From: Fuscibacter oryzae | Lineage (GTDB): Bacteria > Pseudomonadota > Alphaproteobacteria > Rhodobacterales > Rhodobacteraceae | Assembly (NCBI RefSeq): GCF_016765795.1 | Contig: NZ_JAESVP010000004.1 | Span: 372,001 to 436,000, forward strand | Reading direction: 5' to 3' | DNA: 64,000 bases | Shown: one piece after another, positions 9,333 through 17,750 of the stretch | Numbering within the stretch: the stretch's first letter is position 1 | Layout: each line of letters begins with the position of its first letter | Notes under the pieces: model-generated | Told to the model about the DNA's origin: nothing | Seen by the model: the letters and a program-made list of their open reading frames with translations, nothing else | Database searches by the model: none | Translations under genes and position numbers: made by a program

Positions 9333-10877
9333 CTAACTTTGCCGCCGCGCCTTTCCGCCAATCCGGGGTGCCTGCGACTGCGCCGCGCGGTGCCGCGCGA
9401 TCCAGTCAATCGTCTCTTCAAACGGCATCGGGCGCGCAATGCCAAAACCCTGCACATCGCCACACCCCAGTTGCGCCAGCATCGCATGTTCGCCCGGCGT
9501 TTCGACCCCTTCGGCCAGCGTCGCAAGGCCCAGTTGCTCGGCCATGGCCAGCACCGCAATCACGATCTTTTGCTGTTCGCGGTCTTCGTCGATCCGGGTC
9601 ACAAAGCTGCGGTCAATCTTCAGCCGTCGCACCGCGAACCGCCGGATCGAGGTGATCGACGCATGGCCGGTGCCGAAATCATCCAGATCGATCCCGCAGC
9701 CCAGCCGCGCCAGCGCCGCAATGTTCGACACGATCACATCCTGCGCGGTTTCGGCCACCACGCTTTCCAGCACCTCGACCGTCAGCCTTGCGGGTTGCAG
9801 GTCAAAGCGGTCCAGCTCCCATTTCAGCTTGTCGGCAAGCTTGGGGTCGCGCAACTCCTCGGCAGAGAAGTTGACCGCAACCTCTGGCACGCCCAGACCT
9901 GCGCGGTCCCAGCGCGTCAGCGCCTGCAACGCTTCACGCAGGATCACCTCTCCCAGCCGGGTGGCCAGCCCGGCCTGTTCGATCAGCGGCAAGAATTCGG
10001 CAGGCGGCACCAGCCCGCGCACCGGGTGCTGCCAGCGCGCCAGCGCCTCTAACCCCGAAATCGCGCCGGTATCGGTGGAAACCTGCGGCTGATACCATGG
10101 TCGGATCTGGCCATTGTCCAGCGCCGCTTCAATCTCTTCGCGCATCGCGACGCGCGCGGCCTGACGGCGGATCATATCCGGGGCAAAGGCGCGGATAGCG
10201 CCGGGGCCATTGGCGGTGGCATCATCGGTGGCCAGCAAGGCCGCATCCAGCAGCGCCTGCGCCCGTGGCACGGGCGCGCGATCAGACAGACAGAACCCGA
10301 TCGATGCGCTGACTTGCAGCCGTGTTGCATCAAGGCTGACCGGCACCGCGACGCAAGATTGCAGCCGCGCCGCGATTTGCACCGCTGATTCCAGATCCAG
10401 CCGGCGCACCGGCTCCAGCACAATGGCAAAGGCCGCCCCTTCCAGCCGTGCCACCACATCGGCGGGCCGCAGCGTTGCCGTCAGCCGCTCTGCGCTGCGG
10501 GCCAACACCTCGGCCTGTGCCTGTCGGCCGTGGCGGCGGGCCAGCCCTTCCATATCGTCGATCTGGACGACAAAGCAGACAGAGCTTGCCCCGCCCGCTG
10601 CGCCATCGCGCAAGGCCCGCTCCAGCATGGACATCAGGCGGGTGCGGCGGCCCGGCTCTGTCGTGGTCGCATCCAAAGGTTCGGCAAAGCGGAAGGCCCC
10701 GGCGAGCGCAAAGATCAGCGGCGCACAGAGCGCGGTGACAATCAGCGCCCGTTCTCCGCCATACCAGAAGGCCGCCAGCGTCAGCGCGGGCAGGAACACC
10801 ATCAACTCTGGCCGACGAAATTGGCCATAAGACCAGCGGAACGCGCCGGCAAGGTCGAGTTTGGGGCTGTTGGGCAT
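9333..10877 (-). CDS. Membrane EAL-domain c-di-GMP phosphodiesterase with degenerate GGDEF domain
   Basis: About 514 residues. Two hydrophobic segments at the N terminus (LMVFLPALTLAAFWYGG and ALIVTALCAPLIFALAGAF) anchor it in the membrane. A GGDEF-like domain follows whose signature is EGAAF, so cyclase activity is unlikely. The C-terminal EAL domain keeps the EAL motif in SGLEALARW, NFSAEEL, DLDDFGTGHASI, KIDRSFV and EGVET, so c-di-GMP hydrolysis is expected. The ATG at 10877 has AGAGG upstream; a GTG at 10901 is an alternative. The gene sits on the same strand between ttcA (70-nt gap) and yidC, an unusual insertion in a housekeeping cluster. Confidence 0.88.
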   Translation of the reverse strand: MPNSPKLDLAGAFRWSYGQFRRPELMVFLPALTLAAFWYGGERALIVTALCAPLIFALAGAFRFAEPLDATTTEPGRRTRLMSMLERALRDGAAGGASSVCFVVQIDDMEGLARRHGRQAQAEVLARSAERLTATLRPADVVARLEGAAFAIVLEPVRRLDLESAVQIAARLQSCVAVPVSLDATRLQVSASIGFCLSDRAPVPRAQALLDAALLATDDATANGPGAIRAFAPDMIRRQAARVAMREEIEAALDNGQIRPWYQPQVSTDTGAISGLEALARWQHPVRGLVPPAEFLPLIEQAGLATRLGEVILREALQALTRWDRAGLGVPEVAVNFSAEELRDPKLADKLKWELDRFDLQPARLTVEVLESVVAETAQDVIVSNIAALARLGCGIDLDDFGTGHASITSIRRFAVRRLKIDRSFVTRIDEDREQQKIVIAVLAMAEQLGLATLAEGVETPGEHAMLAQLGCGDVQGFGIARPMPFEETIDWIARHRAAQSQAPRIGGKARRQS

Positions 10878-10946
10878 CAGCAACCTCTGCAGATCGGGCA
10901 CGGTTGCCCGTTCGGCGCAGGCTACGTCTTTAGGTTGAGCAACAGG

Positions 10947-11822
10947 TTAATCGCGGTCCCGCAGATCGGGCACATTTCCAGACAATTCGACAGTTTCGCG
11001 TATCAACGCCGCAAAGTCGAAAAGGCCTGGGTCGGCCAGGTGCGACGGCCGCACATTCATCAGGGCGCGGAACATCACCTGACGGCGGCCTGGAGACCGA
11101 ACCTCCCACTCATCCAGCAGCTTTTTCACCTGCGCGCGTTGCAGGCCTTCCTGGCTGCCACACAGATCGCAGGGAATGATCGGGTAATTCATGCCACGGG
11201 CAAATTTCTCGCAATCGGCCTCGGCCACGAAGGCCAGAGGGCGGGCCACGAACAGATCGCCCTCTTCGTTCAGCAGGCGTGGCGGCATGCTGGCCAGCCG
11301 CCCACCGTGAAACAAGTTCATGAAAAAGGTTTCAAGAATGTCGTCGCGGTGATGGCCCAGCACCACGGTCGAACAGCCTTCTTCCCGCGCGATTCGGTAC
11401 AGGTTCCCCCGCCGCAGCCGCGAACACAGGGAACACATCGTTCCGCCCGGTTTGATCTTGTCGATCACCACCGAATAGGTGTCCTGATACTCGATCCGGT
11501 GCGGCACGCCCATTCGGGTCAGGAATTCCGGCAGCACGGTCGCGGGAAAGCCGGGCTGGCCCTGATCAAGATTGCAGGCCAGCAATTCGACCGGCAAAAG
11601 GCCGCGCCATTTCAGTTCGGTCAGAACGGCAAGCAGAGTATAGCTGTCCTTGCCACCCGACAGGCAGATCAGCCAGCGGTCGCCGGGCGTTACCATGCCA
11701 TAGGTCTCAATGGCCTCGCGCACGTTCTGCACCAGCCGTTTGCGCAGCTTGCGGAACTCGGTCGATTTCGGCGCGCCGTGGAACAGTGGATGAATGTCGT
11801 CGGCGGGATCTTCGTCGAACAT
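10947..11822 (-). CDS. ttcA: tRNA 2-thiocytidine(32) synthetase TtcA
   Basis: About 291 residues. This PP-loop ATPase thiolates cytidine 32 in certain tRNAs using a 4Fe-4S cluster. The PP-loop SGGKDSYT is near the N terminus, and the cluster-binding cysteines are in [11 protein letters not shown] (CxxC) and PCDLCGSQ. The ATG at 11822 has AAGGGAAG immediately upstream and is preferred over an ATG six codons earlier that lacks a ribosome-binding site. Its substrate set includes tRNA-Arg isoacceptors in other bacteria. It follows yidD on the same strand after 55 nt. Confidence 0.93.
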   Translation of the reverse strand: MFDEDPADDIHPLFHGAPKSTEFRKLRKRLVQNVREAIETYGMVTPGDRWLICLSGGKDSYTLLAVLTELKWRGLLPVELLACNLDQGQPGFPATVLPEFLTRMGVPHRIEYQDTYSVVIDKIKPGGTMCSLCSRLRRGNLYRIAREEGCSTVVLGHHRDDILETFFMNLFHGGRLASMPPRLLNEEGDLFVARPLAFVAEADCEKFARGMNYPIIPCDLCGSQEGLQRAQVKKLLDEWEVRSPGRRQVMFRALMNVRPSHLADPGLFDFAALIRETVELSGNVPDLRDRD

Positions 11823-11877
11823 GGGCTTCCCTTTCGGCATGGCTTGCTATGCCAGAACTGCCGGTCGAATGCAAAAC

Positions 11878-12126
11878 TCAGCGGGTGCGGTCAAAGGCCG
11901 GGTCTGCGCCGGGAACCGGGTCATAGCCATGGCCGCCCCAGGGGTGGCACCGGCACACCCGCCGTACCATCAGCCAGCCGCCCTTTGCGCCGCCATGGCG
12001 CTCCAGCGCCTCCAGCGCATAGGCGGAACATGTGGGCTGATAGCGGCAACCGTGACCGACCCAGGGCGACAGCACCAGCCGATAGGCCCGCACCGGCAGC
12101 GCCAGCATATGGGCCAACGGGGTCAT
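11878..12126 (-). CDS. yidD: Membrane protein insertion efficiency factor YidD
   Basis: An 82-residue YidD protein with the family's cysteine-rich core: [16 protein letters not shown] and the C-terminal [15 protein letters not shown]. YidD is a small peripheral membrane protein that aids YidC-dependent insertion. Its start codon overlaps the rnpA stop (ATGA at 12123-12126), so the two are translationally coupled. Length is normal. Confidence 0.95.
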   Translation of the reverse strand: MTPLAHMLALPVRAYRLVLSPWVGHGCRYQPTCSAYALEALERHGGAKGGWLMVRRVCRCHPWGGHGYDPVPGADPAFDRTR

Positions 12127-12548
12127 GGCTGTTCACGGTGAATCTGGCGCAGGGCCTGCGTCAGATCGGCCAGCAGGTCGGAAAAAGCCCGCTCGACGGT
12201 GGCACCGGGGCGGGCGACCAGCACATAGTCCCAGCCCGCCAGCGCGCGGCCGGGCAACGCCTCGCGCACAAGTGCCCGCAGCCGCCGTTTGGCCCGATTG
12301 CGCAGCACCGCATTGCCGATCTTTTTCGAGGCGGTATAGCCCACGCGGATCGCAGCACTTTCATCGTGCCGCTGGCGGGCCTGCAATAAAAAGCCAGCCG
12401 TGCCCTGCCGCCGCGCCTGTGCAGCACGCAGAAAGTCGGGGCGGTTCTTCAGCGTCTCGATCTTGTCAGCCGGGCAAAGCGAAACCGCCGGAGACGCTGC
12501 GGGCGCTTCGGCTGGTTGGCCTTGGCCCGGTGTCTCCGGCGGTGTCAT
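12123..12548 (-). CDS. rnpA: Ribonuclease P protein component
   Basis: About 141 residues; the protein subunit of RNase P, which matures tRNA 5' ends. The basic RNR signature is in [18 protein letters not shown], and the [18 protein letters not shown] segment forms the first part of the fold. The N terminus is Pro/Ala-rich and longer than in E. coli, as often seen in Rhodobacterales. The ATG at 12548 has AAAGGA at good spacing; an ATG at 12584 that overlaps the rpmH stop (TGATG) is an alternative start giving 12 more residues. It is transcribed with rpmH from the upstream promoter. Confidence 0.93.
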   Translation of the reverse strand: MTPPETPGQGQPAEAPAASPAVSLCPADKIETLKNRPDFLRAAQARRQGTAGFLLQARQRHDESAAIRVGYTASKKIGNAVLRNRAKRRLRALVREALPGRALAGWDYVLVARPGATVERAFSDLLADLTQALRQIHREQP

Positions 12549-12583
12549 CGCGTCATCCTTTGGGCCAGCAGGCCCCAAAGGCA

Positions 12584-12718
12584 TCAGGCGGACAGAACCT
12601 TGCGGCCCTTGGCGCGGCGCGCGGCCAGCACCAGACGGCCGCCTTTGGTGGCCATGCGGGCGCGGAAGCCGTGGCGACGGGCACGGACCAGTTTGGACGG
12701 TTGGTAGGTGCGCTTCAT
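12584..12718 (-). CDS. rpmH: 50S ribosomal protein L34
   Basis: A 44-residue, very basic protein starting [19 protein letters not shown] and ending KGRKVLSA, an unmistakable bL34. GGAGAAG lies upstream of the ATG at 12718. The stop codon shares one base with an in-frame upstream rnpA start, supporting coupled expression. A TTGACA-type promoter lies about 70 nt upstream of the start. Confidence 0.98.
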   Translation of the reverse strand: MKRTYQPSKLVRARRHGFRARMATKGGRLVLAARRAKGRKVLSA

Positions 12719-12787
12719 CGCGTCTTCTCCATCAGCGGGTTGCCCGAACCCGGCAAAGGATTCGAGGGCGTGTAACTTGAAGCCCGT

Positions 12788-12816
12788 CCTTTACGGACCT
12801 TGTTCCCCCCTGTCAA
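12788..12816 (-). promoter_or_regulatory. Predicted housekeeping promoter of rpmH-rnpA
   Basis: On the minus strand TTGACA (12811-12816) is followed after exactly 17 nt by TAAAGG (12788-12793). The -35 element is a perfect consensus and the -10 element is weak, as is common for sigma-70-type promoters of GC-rich alphaproteobacteria. It lies about 70 nt upstream of the rpmH start. Confidence 0.6.
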
Positions 12817-12929
12817 CGAGGGGAGCCGGTCATTTCCGCAACATTTCCCGCTTTATGCCGGGTCACGCCAGCCATCAACCCGGCGTGAGGGGACTGGTCA
12901 GCACGGGGCACCCCGGTCATCCTGCCGCA

Positions 12930-13640
12930 ATGATCAACCGCCGTCACCCTTTGTTGCGCCGCCTGCCGCTGGCCCTTGTGGCGCTGGCGGCTGTGATTGG
13001 CCTGCTGTTTTTCCGCGATGCACTGGCCCCTGATGCAATCGCCACCCATGCCGCGCGGCTGGCGGCGATTCGCGATCAGCACTATGCACTTGCCGTGCTG
13101 GTGTTCATGGCGGGGTATGTGGCAATCGTGGCCCTGTCATTGCCGGGGGCGACGCTGGCCACCCTGACCGGGGGGCTGATGTTCGGCCTGTTTCCGGGGG
13201 TGCTATATAACATCGGGGCCGCGACCCTTGGCGCGACGCTGATCTTTCTTGCTGTGCGGATCGGGCTGGGGGCAGAGGTGGCGGCGCGGCTGGCACAAGG
13301 GAACGGCCGGGCTGCGCAGTTGATGGCAGGGCTGAGCCGCAACCCCTGGTGGGCGCTGCTGGCGCTGCGTCTGGCCCCTGTGGTGCCGTTTTTCGTGGCC
13401 AACCTGTTGCCGGCTTTCGCGGGCATCCGGCTGTGGCCCTTTGTGGTGACAACCGCGCTGGGCATCGTTCCGGGCGCTGTGATCCTCACCGCTCTGGGGC
13501 AGGGTCTGGGCGGTGTTCTGGCAGCAGGGGGCAAACCAGATCTGGCGGTGCTGGGTTCGGCCAGCGTGGTGGTACCCTTGACCTTGCTGGCGGCGCTGTC
13601 ACTGGTGCCGATGCTGTTCCGGCGCGGCAAGGAGGGGTGA
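12930..13640 (+). CDS. TVP38/TMEM64 (DedA-like/SNARE-associated) membrane protein
   Basis: A 236-residue integral membrane protein. The family signature is spread over VALSLPGATLATLTGGLMFG, LRLAPVVPFFVANLLPAFAGI and TALGIVPGAVILTALGQGL, with about five or six membrane segments including re-entrant parts. VTT-domain proteins are linked to lipid scrambling or membrane homeostasis. The ATG at 12930 gives a short basic N terminus before the first helix; no strong ribosome-binding site is seen. It overlaps the following flavoprotein gene (TGATG at 13638-13642). TVP38-family proteins are frequently next to or fused with such oxidoreductases. Confidence 0.86.
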   Translation: MINRRHPLLRRLPLALVALAAVIGLLFFRDALAPDAIATHAARLAAIRDQHYALAVLVFMAGYVAIVALSLPGATLATLTGGLMFGLFPGVLYNIGAATLGATLIFLAVRIGLGAEVAARLAQGNGRAAQLMAGLSRNPWWALLALRLAPVVPFFVANLLPAFAGIRLWPFVVTTALGIVPGAVILTALGQGLGGVLAAGGKPDLAVLGSASVVVPLTLLAALSLVPMLFRRGKEG

Positions 13641-15055
13641 TGGGGCGTTTGAAAACCGACATCTGCATCATCGGGGCCGGCGCGGGCGGATTGTCGGTTG
13701 CCGCCGGGGCGGCGCAAATGGGCGCACGCGTTGTTCTGATCGAGGGCGGCGAGATGGGGGGCGATTGCCTGAACCATGGCTGCATCCCGTCCAAGGCGCT
13801 GATCGCGGCGGCTCATCGTGCCCATCTTGCCCGCAGCGGTGGTCTTGGCATCGCGCCTTGCGACCCCGTGGTCGATTTTCCCGCCGTCATGGCGCATGTT
13901 GCCGCCACCATTGCCACCATCGCCCCGCATGACAGCCAGCAGCGGTTCGAAGGGCTGGGTGTGACCGTCTTGCGCGGCTGGGCCAGGTTCACCTCGCCGC
14001 AGGAGGTTGCGGTTGGCGAACATCGCATCCGCGCCCGCCGGTTCGTTATTGCAACCGGGTCGCGCCCGGTGGTCCCGGCGCTTCCCGGTATCGAAACGGT
14101 GCCGGTTCTGACGAATGAGACGCTGTTCACCCTGCGCGATCTGCCGCGGCATCTGATGATTCTTGGCGCCGGGCCGATTGGCTGCGAGATGGCGCAGGCC
14201 TTTCGCCGTCTTGGCAGCCTTGTCACGGTGGTCGAGGCGAAATCACCCCTGTCGCGCGAAGACCCGCAGGCCACTGCCGCCGTGCTGGCTGGCTTGCAGG
14301 CCGAAGGGGTGGATTTGCGGAGCGGTGCCAATGTGGTGCGTCTGCGCGACCTTGGGGGCCAGATCGAGGCGGTTCTGGACGATGGGTCGGTGATCGTGGC
14401 CAGCCACCTGCTGGCCGCCACGGGGCGCAAGCCCGCGCTGGACGGTTTGAACCTGCCCGCCGCGCGCATCGCATGTGATTACAGGGGGATCCGTGTGAGC
14501 GCAAACCTGCGCTCTGCCACCAACCGGCGGGTCTATGCGGTGGGCGATGCCGCAGGGCAGGGGCAGTTCACCCATCTTGCCGGGGCCCATGCCGGGGTGG
14601 TCATTCGTCAGGCACTGTTGTCGCTACCCGCCCGTGCGCCGCAACAGGTGCCGCGCGTGACCTATACCGACCCCGAACTGGCGCAAACCGGCATGACCGA
14701 GGCCGAGGCCCGCGCCATCTATGGCGGTCGCCTGACCGTGTTGACCGAGGCCTATGCCCGCAATGATCGCGCCCTGACCGAGGCCGCGCCGCAGGGCTTC
14801 GTCAAGGTCATGGCGGTCGCGGGCCGCCCGGTCGGGGCCACTCTGGTTGGCCCCGGCGCGGGGGATCAGCTTGCCCTGTGGCAACTGGCCATCGCGCGAC
14901 GGATCAAACTGTCGGCCATCGCCGGGCTGGTTCTGCCCTATCCCACACGGGCAGAAACCGCCAAACGTGCGGCAGGGGCCTATTTCTCGGCCAAACTCTT
15001 TGATAATCCTGCACTCAAGCGCATGGTGCGGCTGGTTCAGCGGTTTGTACCCTGA
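13640..15055 (+). CDS. FAD-dependent pyridine nucleotide-disulfide oxidoreductase (dihydrolipoamide dehydrogenase/MerA-like)
   Basis: A 471-residue flavoprotein. It has the FAD-binding IIGAGAGGLSVAAG, the redox-active disulfide GGDCLNHGCIPSKAL (C43 and C48), the NAD(P)H motif ILGAGPIGCEMAQ, the second FAD motif RRVYAVGDAAG, and a C-terminal dimerisation domain. The usual catalytic His-Pro-Thr of lipoamide dehydrogenase is Tyr-Pro-Thr here (LPYPTRAE), which argues against a normal lipoamide dehydrogenase role; there is no N-terminal metal-binding domain as in full MerA. It is translationally coupled to the TVP38 gene, suggesting a membrane-associated redox function. The substrate is unknown. 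Confidence 0.87.
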   Translation: MGRLKTDICIIGAGAGGLSVAAGAAQMGARVVLIEGGEMGGDCLNHGCIPSKALIAAAHRAHLARSGGLGIAPCDPVVDFPAVMAHVAATIATIAPHDSQQRFEGLGVTVLRGWARFTSPQEVAVGEHRIRARRFVIATGSRPVVPALPGIETVPVLTNETLFTLRDLPRHLMILGAGPIGCEMAQAFRRLGSLVTVVEAKSPLSREDPQATAAVLAGLQAEGVDLRSGANVVRLRDLGGQIEAVLDDGSVIVASHLLAATGRKPALDGLNLPAARIACDYRGIRVSANLRSATNRRVYAVGDAAGQGQFTHLAGAHAGVVIRQALLSLPARAPQQVPRVTYTDPELAQTGMTEAEARAIYGGRLTVLTEAYARNDRALTEAAPQGFVKVMAVAGRPVGATLVGPGAGDQLALWQLAIARRIKLSAIAGLVLPYPTRAETAKRAAGAYFSAKLFDNPALKRMVRLVQRFVP

Positions 15056-15120
15056 TCCCGTTGGGCGGGACCTCTGGCACAGACGGAACCCGCTGCTCTG
15101 CGCGTAAAACAAACGGCGTG

Positions 15121-16557
15121 ATGTGCGCCGCAACGGTGGGGGCAGGTTTGACAGCGGGGCGAGGGCGCTTCCTCAACACCCTTTCGGGGCGGTTCCTGAT
15201 CCTGACCGTCGCCTTTGTCATGCTGGCCGAGGTGCTGATCTTTGTGCCCTCGATCGCGCGCTATCGCGCCGATTTTCTGATGAACCGGCTGGAAAAGGCG
15301 CAGATTGCCTCGCTCGCGCAATTGGCTGCGGCGGATATGGTGTCGCCCGATCTGGAAAAGGAACTGCTGGCCAACGCCGAAGTGTATAACGTCGTGCTAC
15401 GCCGGGACGAGGTACGCCAGCTCGTTCTTTCCTCGCCCATTCCGCGCCCCATCGCCGCAACCTATGACCTGCGCGAGGCCGGGCCATGGCAGTTGATCCG
15501 CGATTCCTTTGCCTGCCTGTTCGACCATCGCGACAACATTATCCGCGTCATCGGCAACCCGGTGCAAAAGGCCGGTCTGCTGATTGAAATCACCATGGAC
15601 GAGGCGCCGCTGCGGGCGGCGATGTTCGACTATGGCGGGCGGATCCTGATTCTGTCGGCGTTGATTTCTGCGGTGACGGCCCTGCTTTTGTTTCTTGCCG
15701 TGCAGCGGTTGATCGTGGTGCCGATCCGCCGGGTGTCGCAGCACATGGCCGCCTATGCTGAAGCGCCCGAAGATGCCCGCCGCGTCATCGCCCCGATGGC
15801 CCAGGTCGAGGAACTGCGCGAGGCCGAAGAGGCAATGCGAAGGATGCAGCAGCAATTGACGGGCAGCCTGCGGCAAAAAGAGCGGCTGGCCCAATTGGGC
15901 GGGGCGGTTGCCAAGATAAGCCACGATTTGCGCAACATACTAACCACGGCGCAACTGTTCGCCGACCGGATGGAAAGCAGCGCCGACCCCGCCGTTGCCC
16001 GGTCTGCGCCCAAGCTGGTCGCCTCGATCAGCCGGGCGGTGGCCTTGTGCGAATCGACGCTGACTTTTGGCAAGGCCGAAGAATCCGCCCCTGTCCTGCG
16101 GCCCCTTGCGCTGGCCGAACTGGCCGAAGAGGTCGCCGAAGCCGAGGGGCTGGCCGAAGGCAACGCGGTTTCGTGTCTGATCGAGGTGCCGCCCGATCTG
16201 CGCATCACCGCCGATTCCGAACAGCTTTACCGCGTTCTGTCCAACCTGATCCGCAACGCCCGTCAGGCGATTGAGGCCACCGGCAACCCCGGCACAATCG
16301 AGGTTTCGGCGGGCGAAGATGCCGATGAATTCTGGATTCGTGTTGGTGACAGCGGCCCCGGCCTGCCAGAAAAGGCCCGCGACCATCTGTTCGAGGCGTT
16401 TCAGGGCGGCGCGCGCAAGGGCGGCACTGGCCTTGGCCTTGCCATCGCCGCCGAACTGATCCGCGGTCACGGCGGTCGCCTTGATCTTGCGCGCAGCGAT
16501 GCCGAGGGAACCGAGTTCCTGATACGCTTGCCAAAGGATGGCAAAGTCGCTGGTTGA
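15121..16557 (+). CDS. Membrane sensor histidine kinase
   Basis: About 478 residues. Two membrane segments (FLILTVAFVMLAEVLIFVPS and ILILSALISAVTALLLFLAV) bracket a periplasmic sensor domain of about 130 residues. A HAMP linker follows, then the H-box KISHDLRNILTT, the N-box LSNLIRNARQA, G1 VGDSGPGLP and G2 GGTGLGLAIA, so it is an intact HisKA/HATPase kinase. No response regulator gene is adjacent, so the partner is encoded elsewhere. The ATG at 15121 is used; no clear ribosome-binding site is visible and a TTG at 15061 is possible. It follows the flavoprotein gene by 65 nt and may belong to the same operon. Confidence 0.86.
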   Translation: MCAATVGAGLTAGRGRFLNTLSGRFLILTVAFVMLAEVLIFVPSIARYRADFLMNRLEKAQIASLAQLAAADMVSPDLEKELLANAEVYNVVLRRDEVRQLVLSSPIPRPIAATYDLREAGPWQLIRDSFACLFDHRDNIIRVIGNPVQKAGLLIEITMDEAPLRAAMFDYGGRILILSALISAVTALLLFLAVQRLIVVPIRRVSQHMAAYAEAPEDARRVIAPMAQVEELREAEEAMRRMQQQLTGSLRQKERLAQLGGAVAKISHDLRNILTTAQLFADRMESSADPAVARSAPKLVASISRAVALCESTLTFGKAEESAPVLRPLALAELAEEVAEAEGLAEGNAVSCLIEVPPDLRITADSEQLYRVLSNLIRNARQAIEATGNPGTIEVSAGEDADEFWIRVGDSGPGLPEKARDHLFEAFQGGARKGGTGLGLAIAAELIRGHGGRLDLARSDAEGTEFLIRLPKDGKVAG

Positions 16558-16619
16558 AAAAGAACTGCGGTTTGGCCCTTGCCATCGCCCGCACAGCCCG
16601 CTAAATGCCCCCTCAAGAC

Positions 16620-16696
16620 GGACCCGTAGCTCAGCTGGATAGAGCATCAGACTACGAATCTGAGGGTCGGGCGTTCGAATCGCTCCGGGTCCGCCA
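16620..16696 (+). tRNA. tRNA-Arg (anticodon ACG)
   Basis: A complete 77-nt cloverleaf can be folded: acceptor GGACCCG/CGGGTCC, D arm GCTC-AGCTGGATA-GAGC, anticodon stem TCAGA/TCTGA with loop CTACGAA (anticodon ACG at 16654-16656), T arm with TTCGAAT, discriminator G and an encoded CCA at 16694-16696. The ACG anticodon is read after conversion to inosine by TadA. The 600 bases downstream hold only decayed sequence. Confidence 0.97.
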
Positions 16697-16758
16697 CTCA
16701 CACTCATCTCTGCCATCTGATCCTGCTTTGCCGGATGTTTTTGTTGCGACGGACCAGC

Positions 16759-16788
16759 TTCTGCACAACGGCGGATTAATTTCTGCAC
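16759..16788. mobile_element. Possible remnant of an insertion-sequence end
   Basis: TTCTGCAC occurs at 16759-16766 and again at 16781-16788, a 22-bp direct periodicity with GGCGGATTAAT between. Repeated short boxes of this spacing are seen at the termini of IS21-like elements. No transposase gene accompanies it, so this is a weak inference; the element, if real, is mostly gone. Confidence 0.25.
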
Positions 16789-16869
16789 GAGAAAATTCTC
16801 GGCAGACGTTTGCCTGACAGGCCGCAAGGGCGGGGGCGGGACAGATGATGTAATAACCGAGGGCTTTAG

Positions 16870-17258
16870 CTCTTCTGCCAGTTCATCGAGAAGAACGACC
16901 TCTGCCGCGACACCCGCCACACATCGTCGTCACGGATCGTCTTAGCTTTACGACGAGTTCCCCCGGTCTGGTCAGGATTTCCACATCCGGGCTGTCGAAG
17001 ATGGCGCTGCGCAGATCATCCGAATGCGCTGGTGTCCGACTGTAAACCTGATTGTGGAATTCGCCCACAGTCACGGCGTCGCCAAACCCGCAATCGTACG
17101 CGGGACATCATCAAGCAATTGCTCCTTTGCCATCGCGCGGCCGTCGGTATCGAACAGGTATAGCGTGCCTTCCCTCGCCGGATCAAAGCTGAACATATCC
17201 AGCCCCGCTTGATCAAAGTGGGCTTGTGAATTGGCATTGTCCAGCGCCGCTTAACCCG
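16870..17258 (-). pseudogene. Remnant of a disrupted gene of unknown family
   Basis: On the minus strand one frame encodes AALDNANSQAHFDQAGLDMF... to ...RTIAGLATP and then stops at about 17073; the neighbouring frame continues at the same point with VTVGEFHNQVYSRTPAHS and SPDVEIL; a third frame then gives GGTRRKAKTIRDDDVW and RQRSFF before a stop. The three pieces join smoothly in protein space, which indicates one coding region broken by at least two frameshifts and lacking its 5' end. I do not recognise the family. The rest of 16697-17300 shows no intact gene. The location directly behind tRNA-Arg suggests the relic of integrated DNA. Confidence 0.5.
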
Positions 17259-17300
17259 ACCCGGCCCGCAAACCTGACCTGCACTGACCGAGTGTGACAC

Positions 17301-17651
17301 ATGACCAGCCGGACGATCCTGCACCAGACGGACATCACCAACGCCCCCCTTATACCGGCAGGGCAACGCAAGGGGCGGGGTGCCGGTGATCCGCAATTAC
17401 GAGTGATGCCGATTGATACCGGAAGCTCGGGGCGCATCGGACTATGGGAATGCGCACCCGGCGGCTGGCCCGTGATTGACCGCATCGATACCGAGGTTTG
17501 CTATACCTTGTCGGGCAGGGCGACACTGACCGATCAGGACAGCGGCTGGGCGGTCGAGGTTGCGCAAGGTGATCTGGTGATCTTGTCGGTCGGCTGGACG
17601 TGCCGCTGGGATGTGATCAGCCCCGTTACCAATATATATGTCATCTTTTAG
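17301..17651 (+). CDS. Cupin domain protein (DUF861/EutQ-like)
   Basis: A 116-residue protein with one cupin fold: TGSSGRIGLWECAPGGWPVIDRIDTEVCYTLSG contributes the first half and GDLVILSVGWTCRWDV the second. The pattern resembles the Cupin_3 (DUF861, ureidoglycine aminohydrolase-type) group, but the usual metal-binding histidines are largely absent. No ribosome-binding site is obvious. It stands alone between the decayed tRNA-flanking region and the convergent LacI gene. Function unknown. Confidence 0.6.
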   Translation: MTSRTILHQTDITNAPLIPAGQRKGRGAGDPQLRVMPIDTGSSGRIGLWECAPGGWPVIDRIDTEVCYTLSGRATLTDQDSGWAVEVAQGDLVILSVGWTCRWDVISPVTNIYVIF

Positions 17652-17750
17652 GGGCTTACCCGCAAAACCCGTAACCCACCGACGATGATGAGGCAGGCAC
17701 TCCATGAGAGAGGGAAACAGGCCAAGGACAAAGCGGGGCCAGACGCCCAG

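Noticed and set aside
12719-12929. Chromosome origin next to rpmH
   Set aside because: rpmH is often near dnaA/oriC in other bacteria, but no dnaA gene and no cluster of DnaA boxes is visible here.
13640-15055. Calling the flavoprotein lpdA or merA
   Set aside because: The His-Pro-Thr of lipoamide dehydrogenase is changed to Tyr-Pro-Thr, there is no 2-oxoacid dehydrogenase operon, and no Mer domain or mer genes are present.
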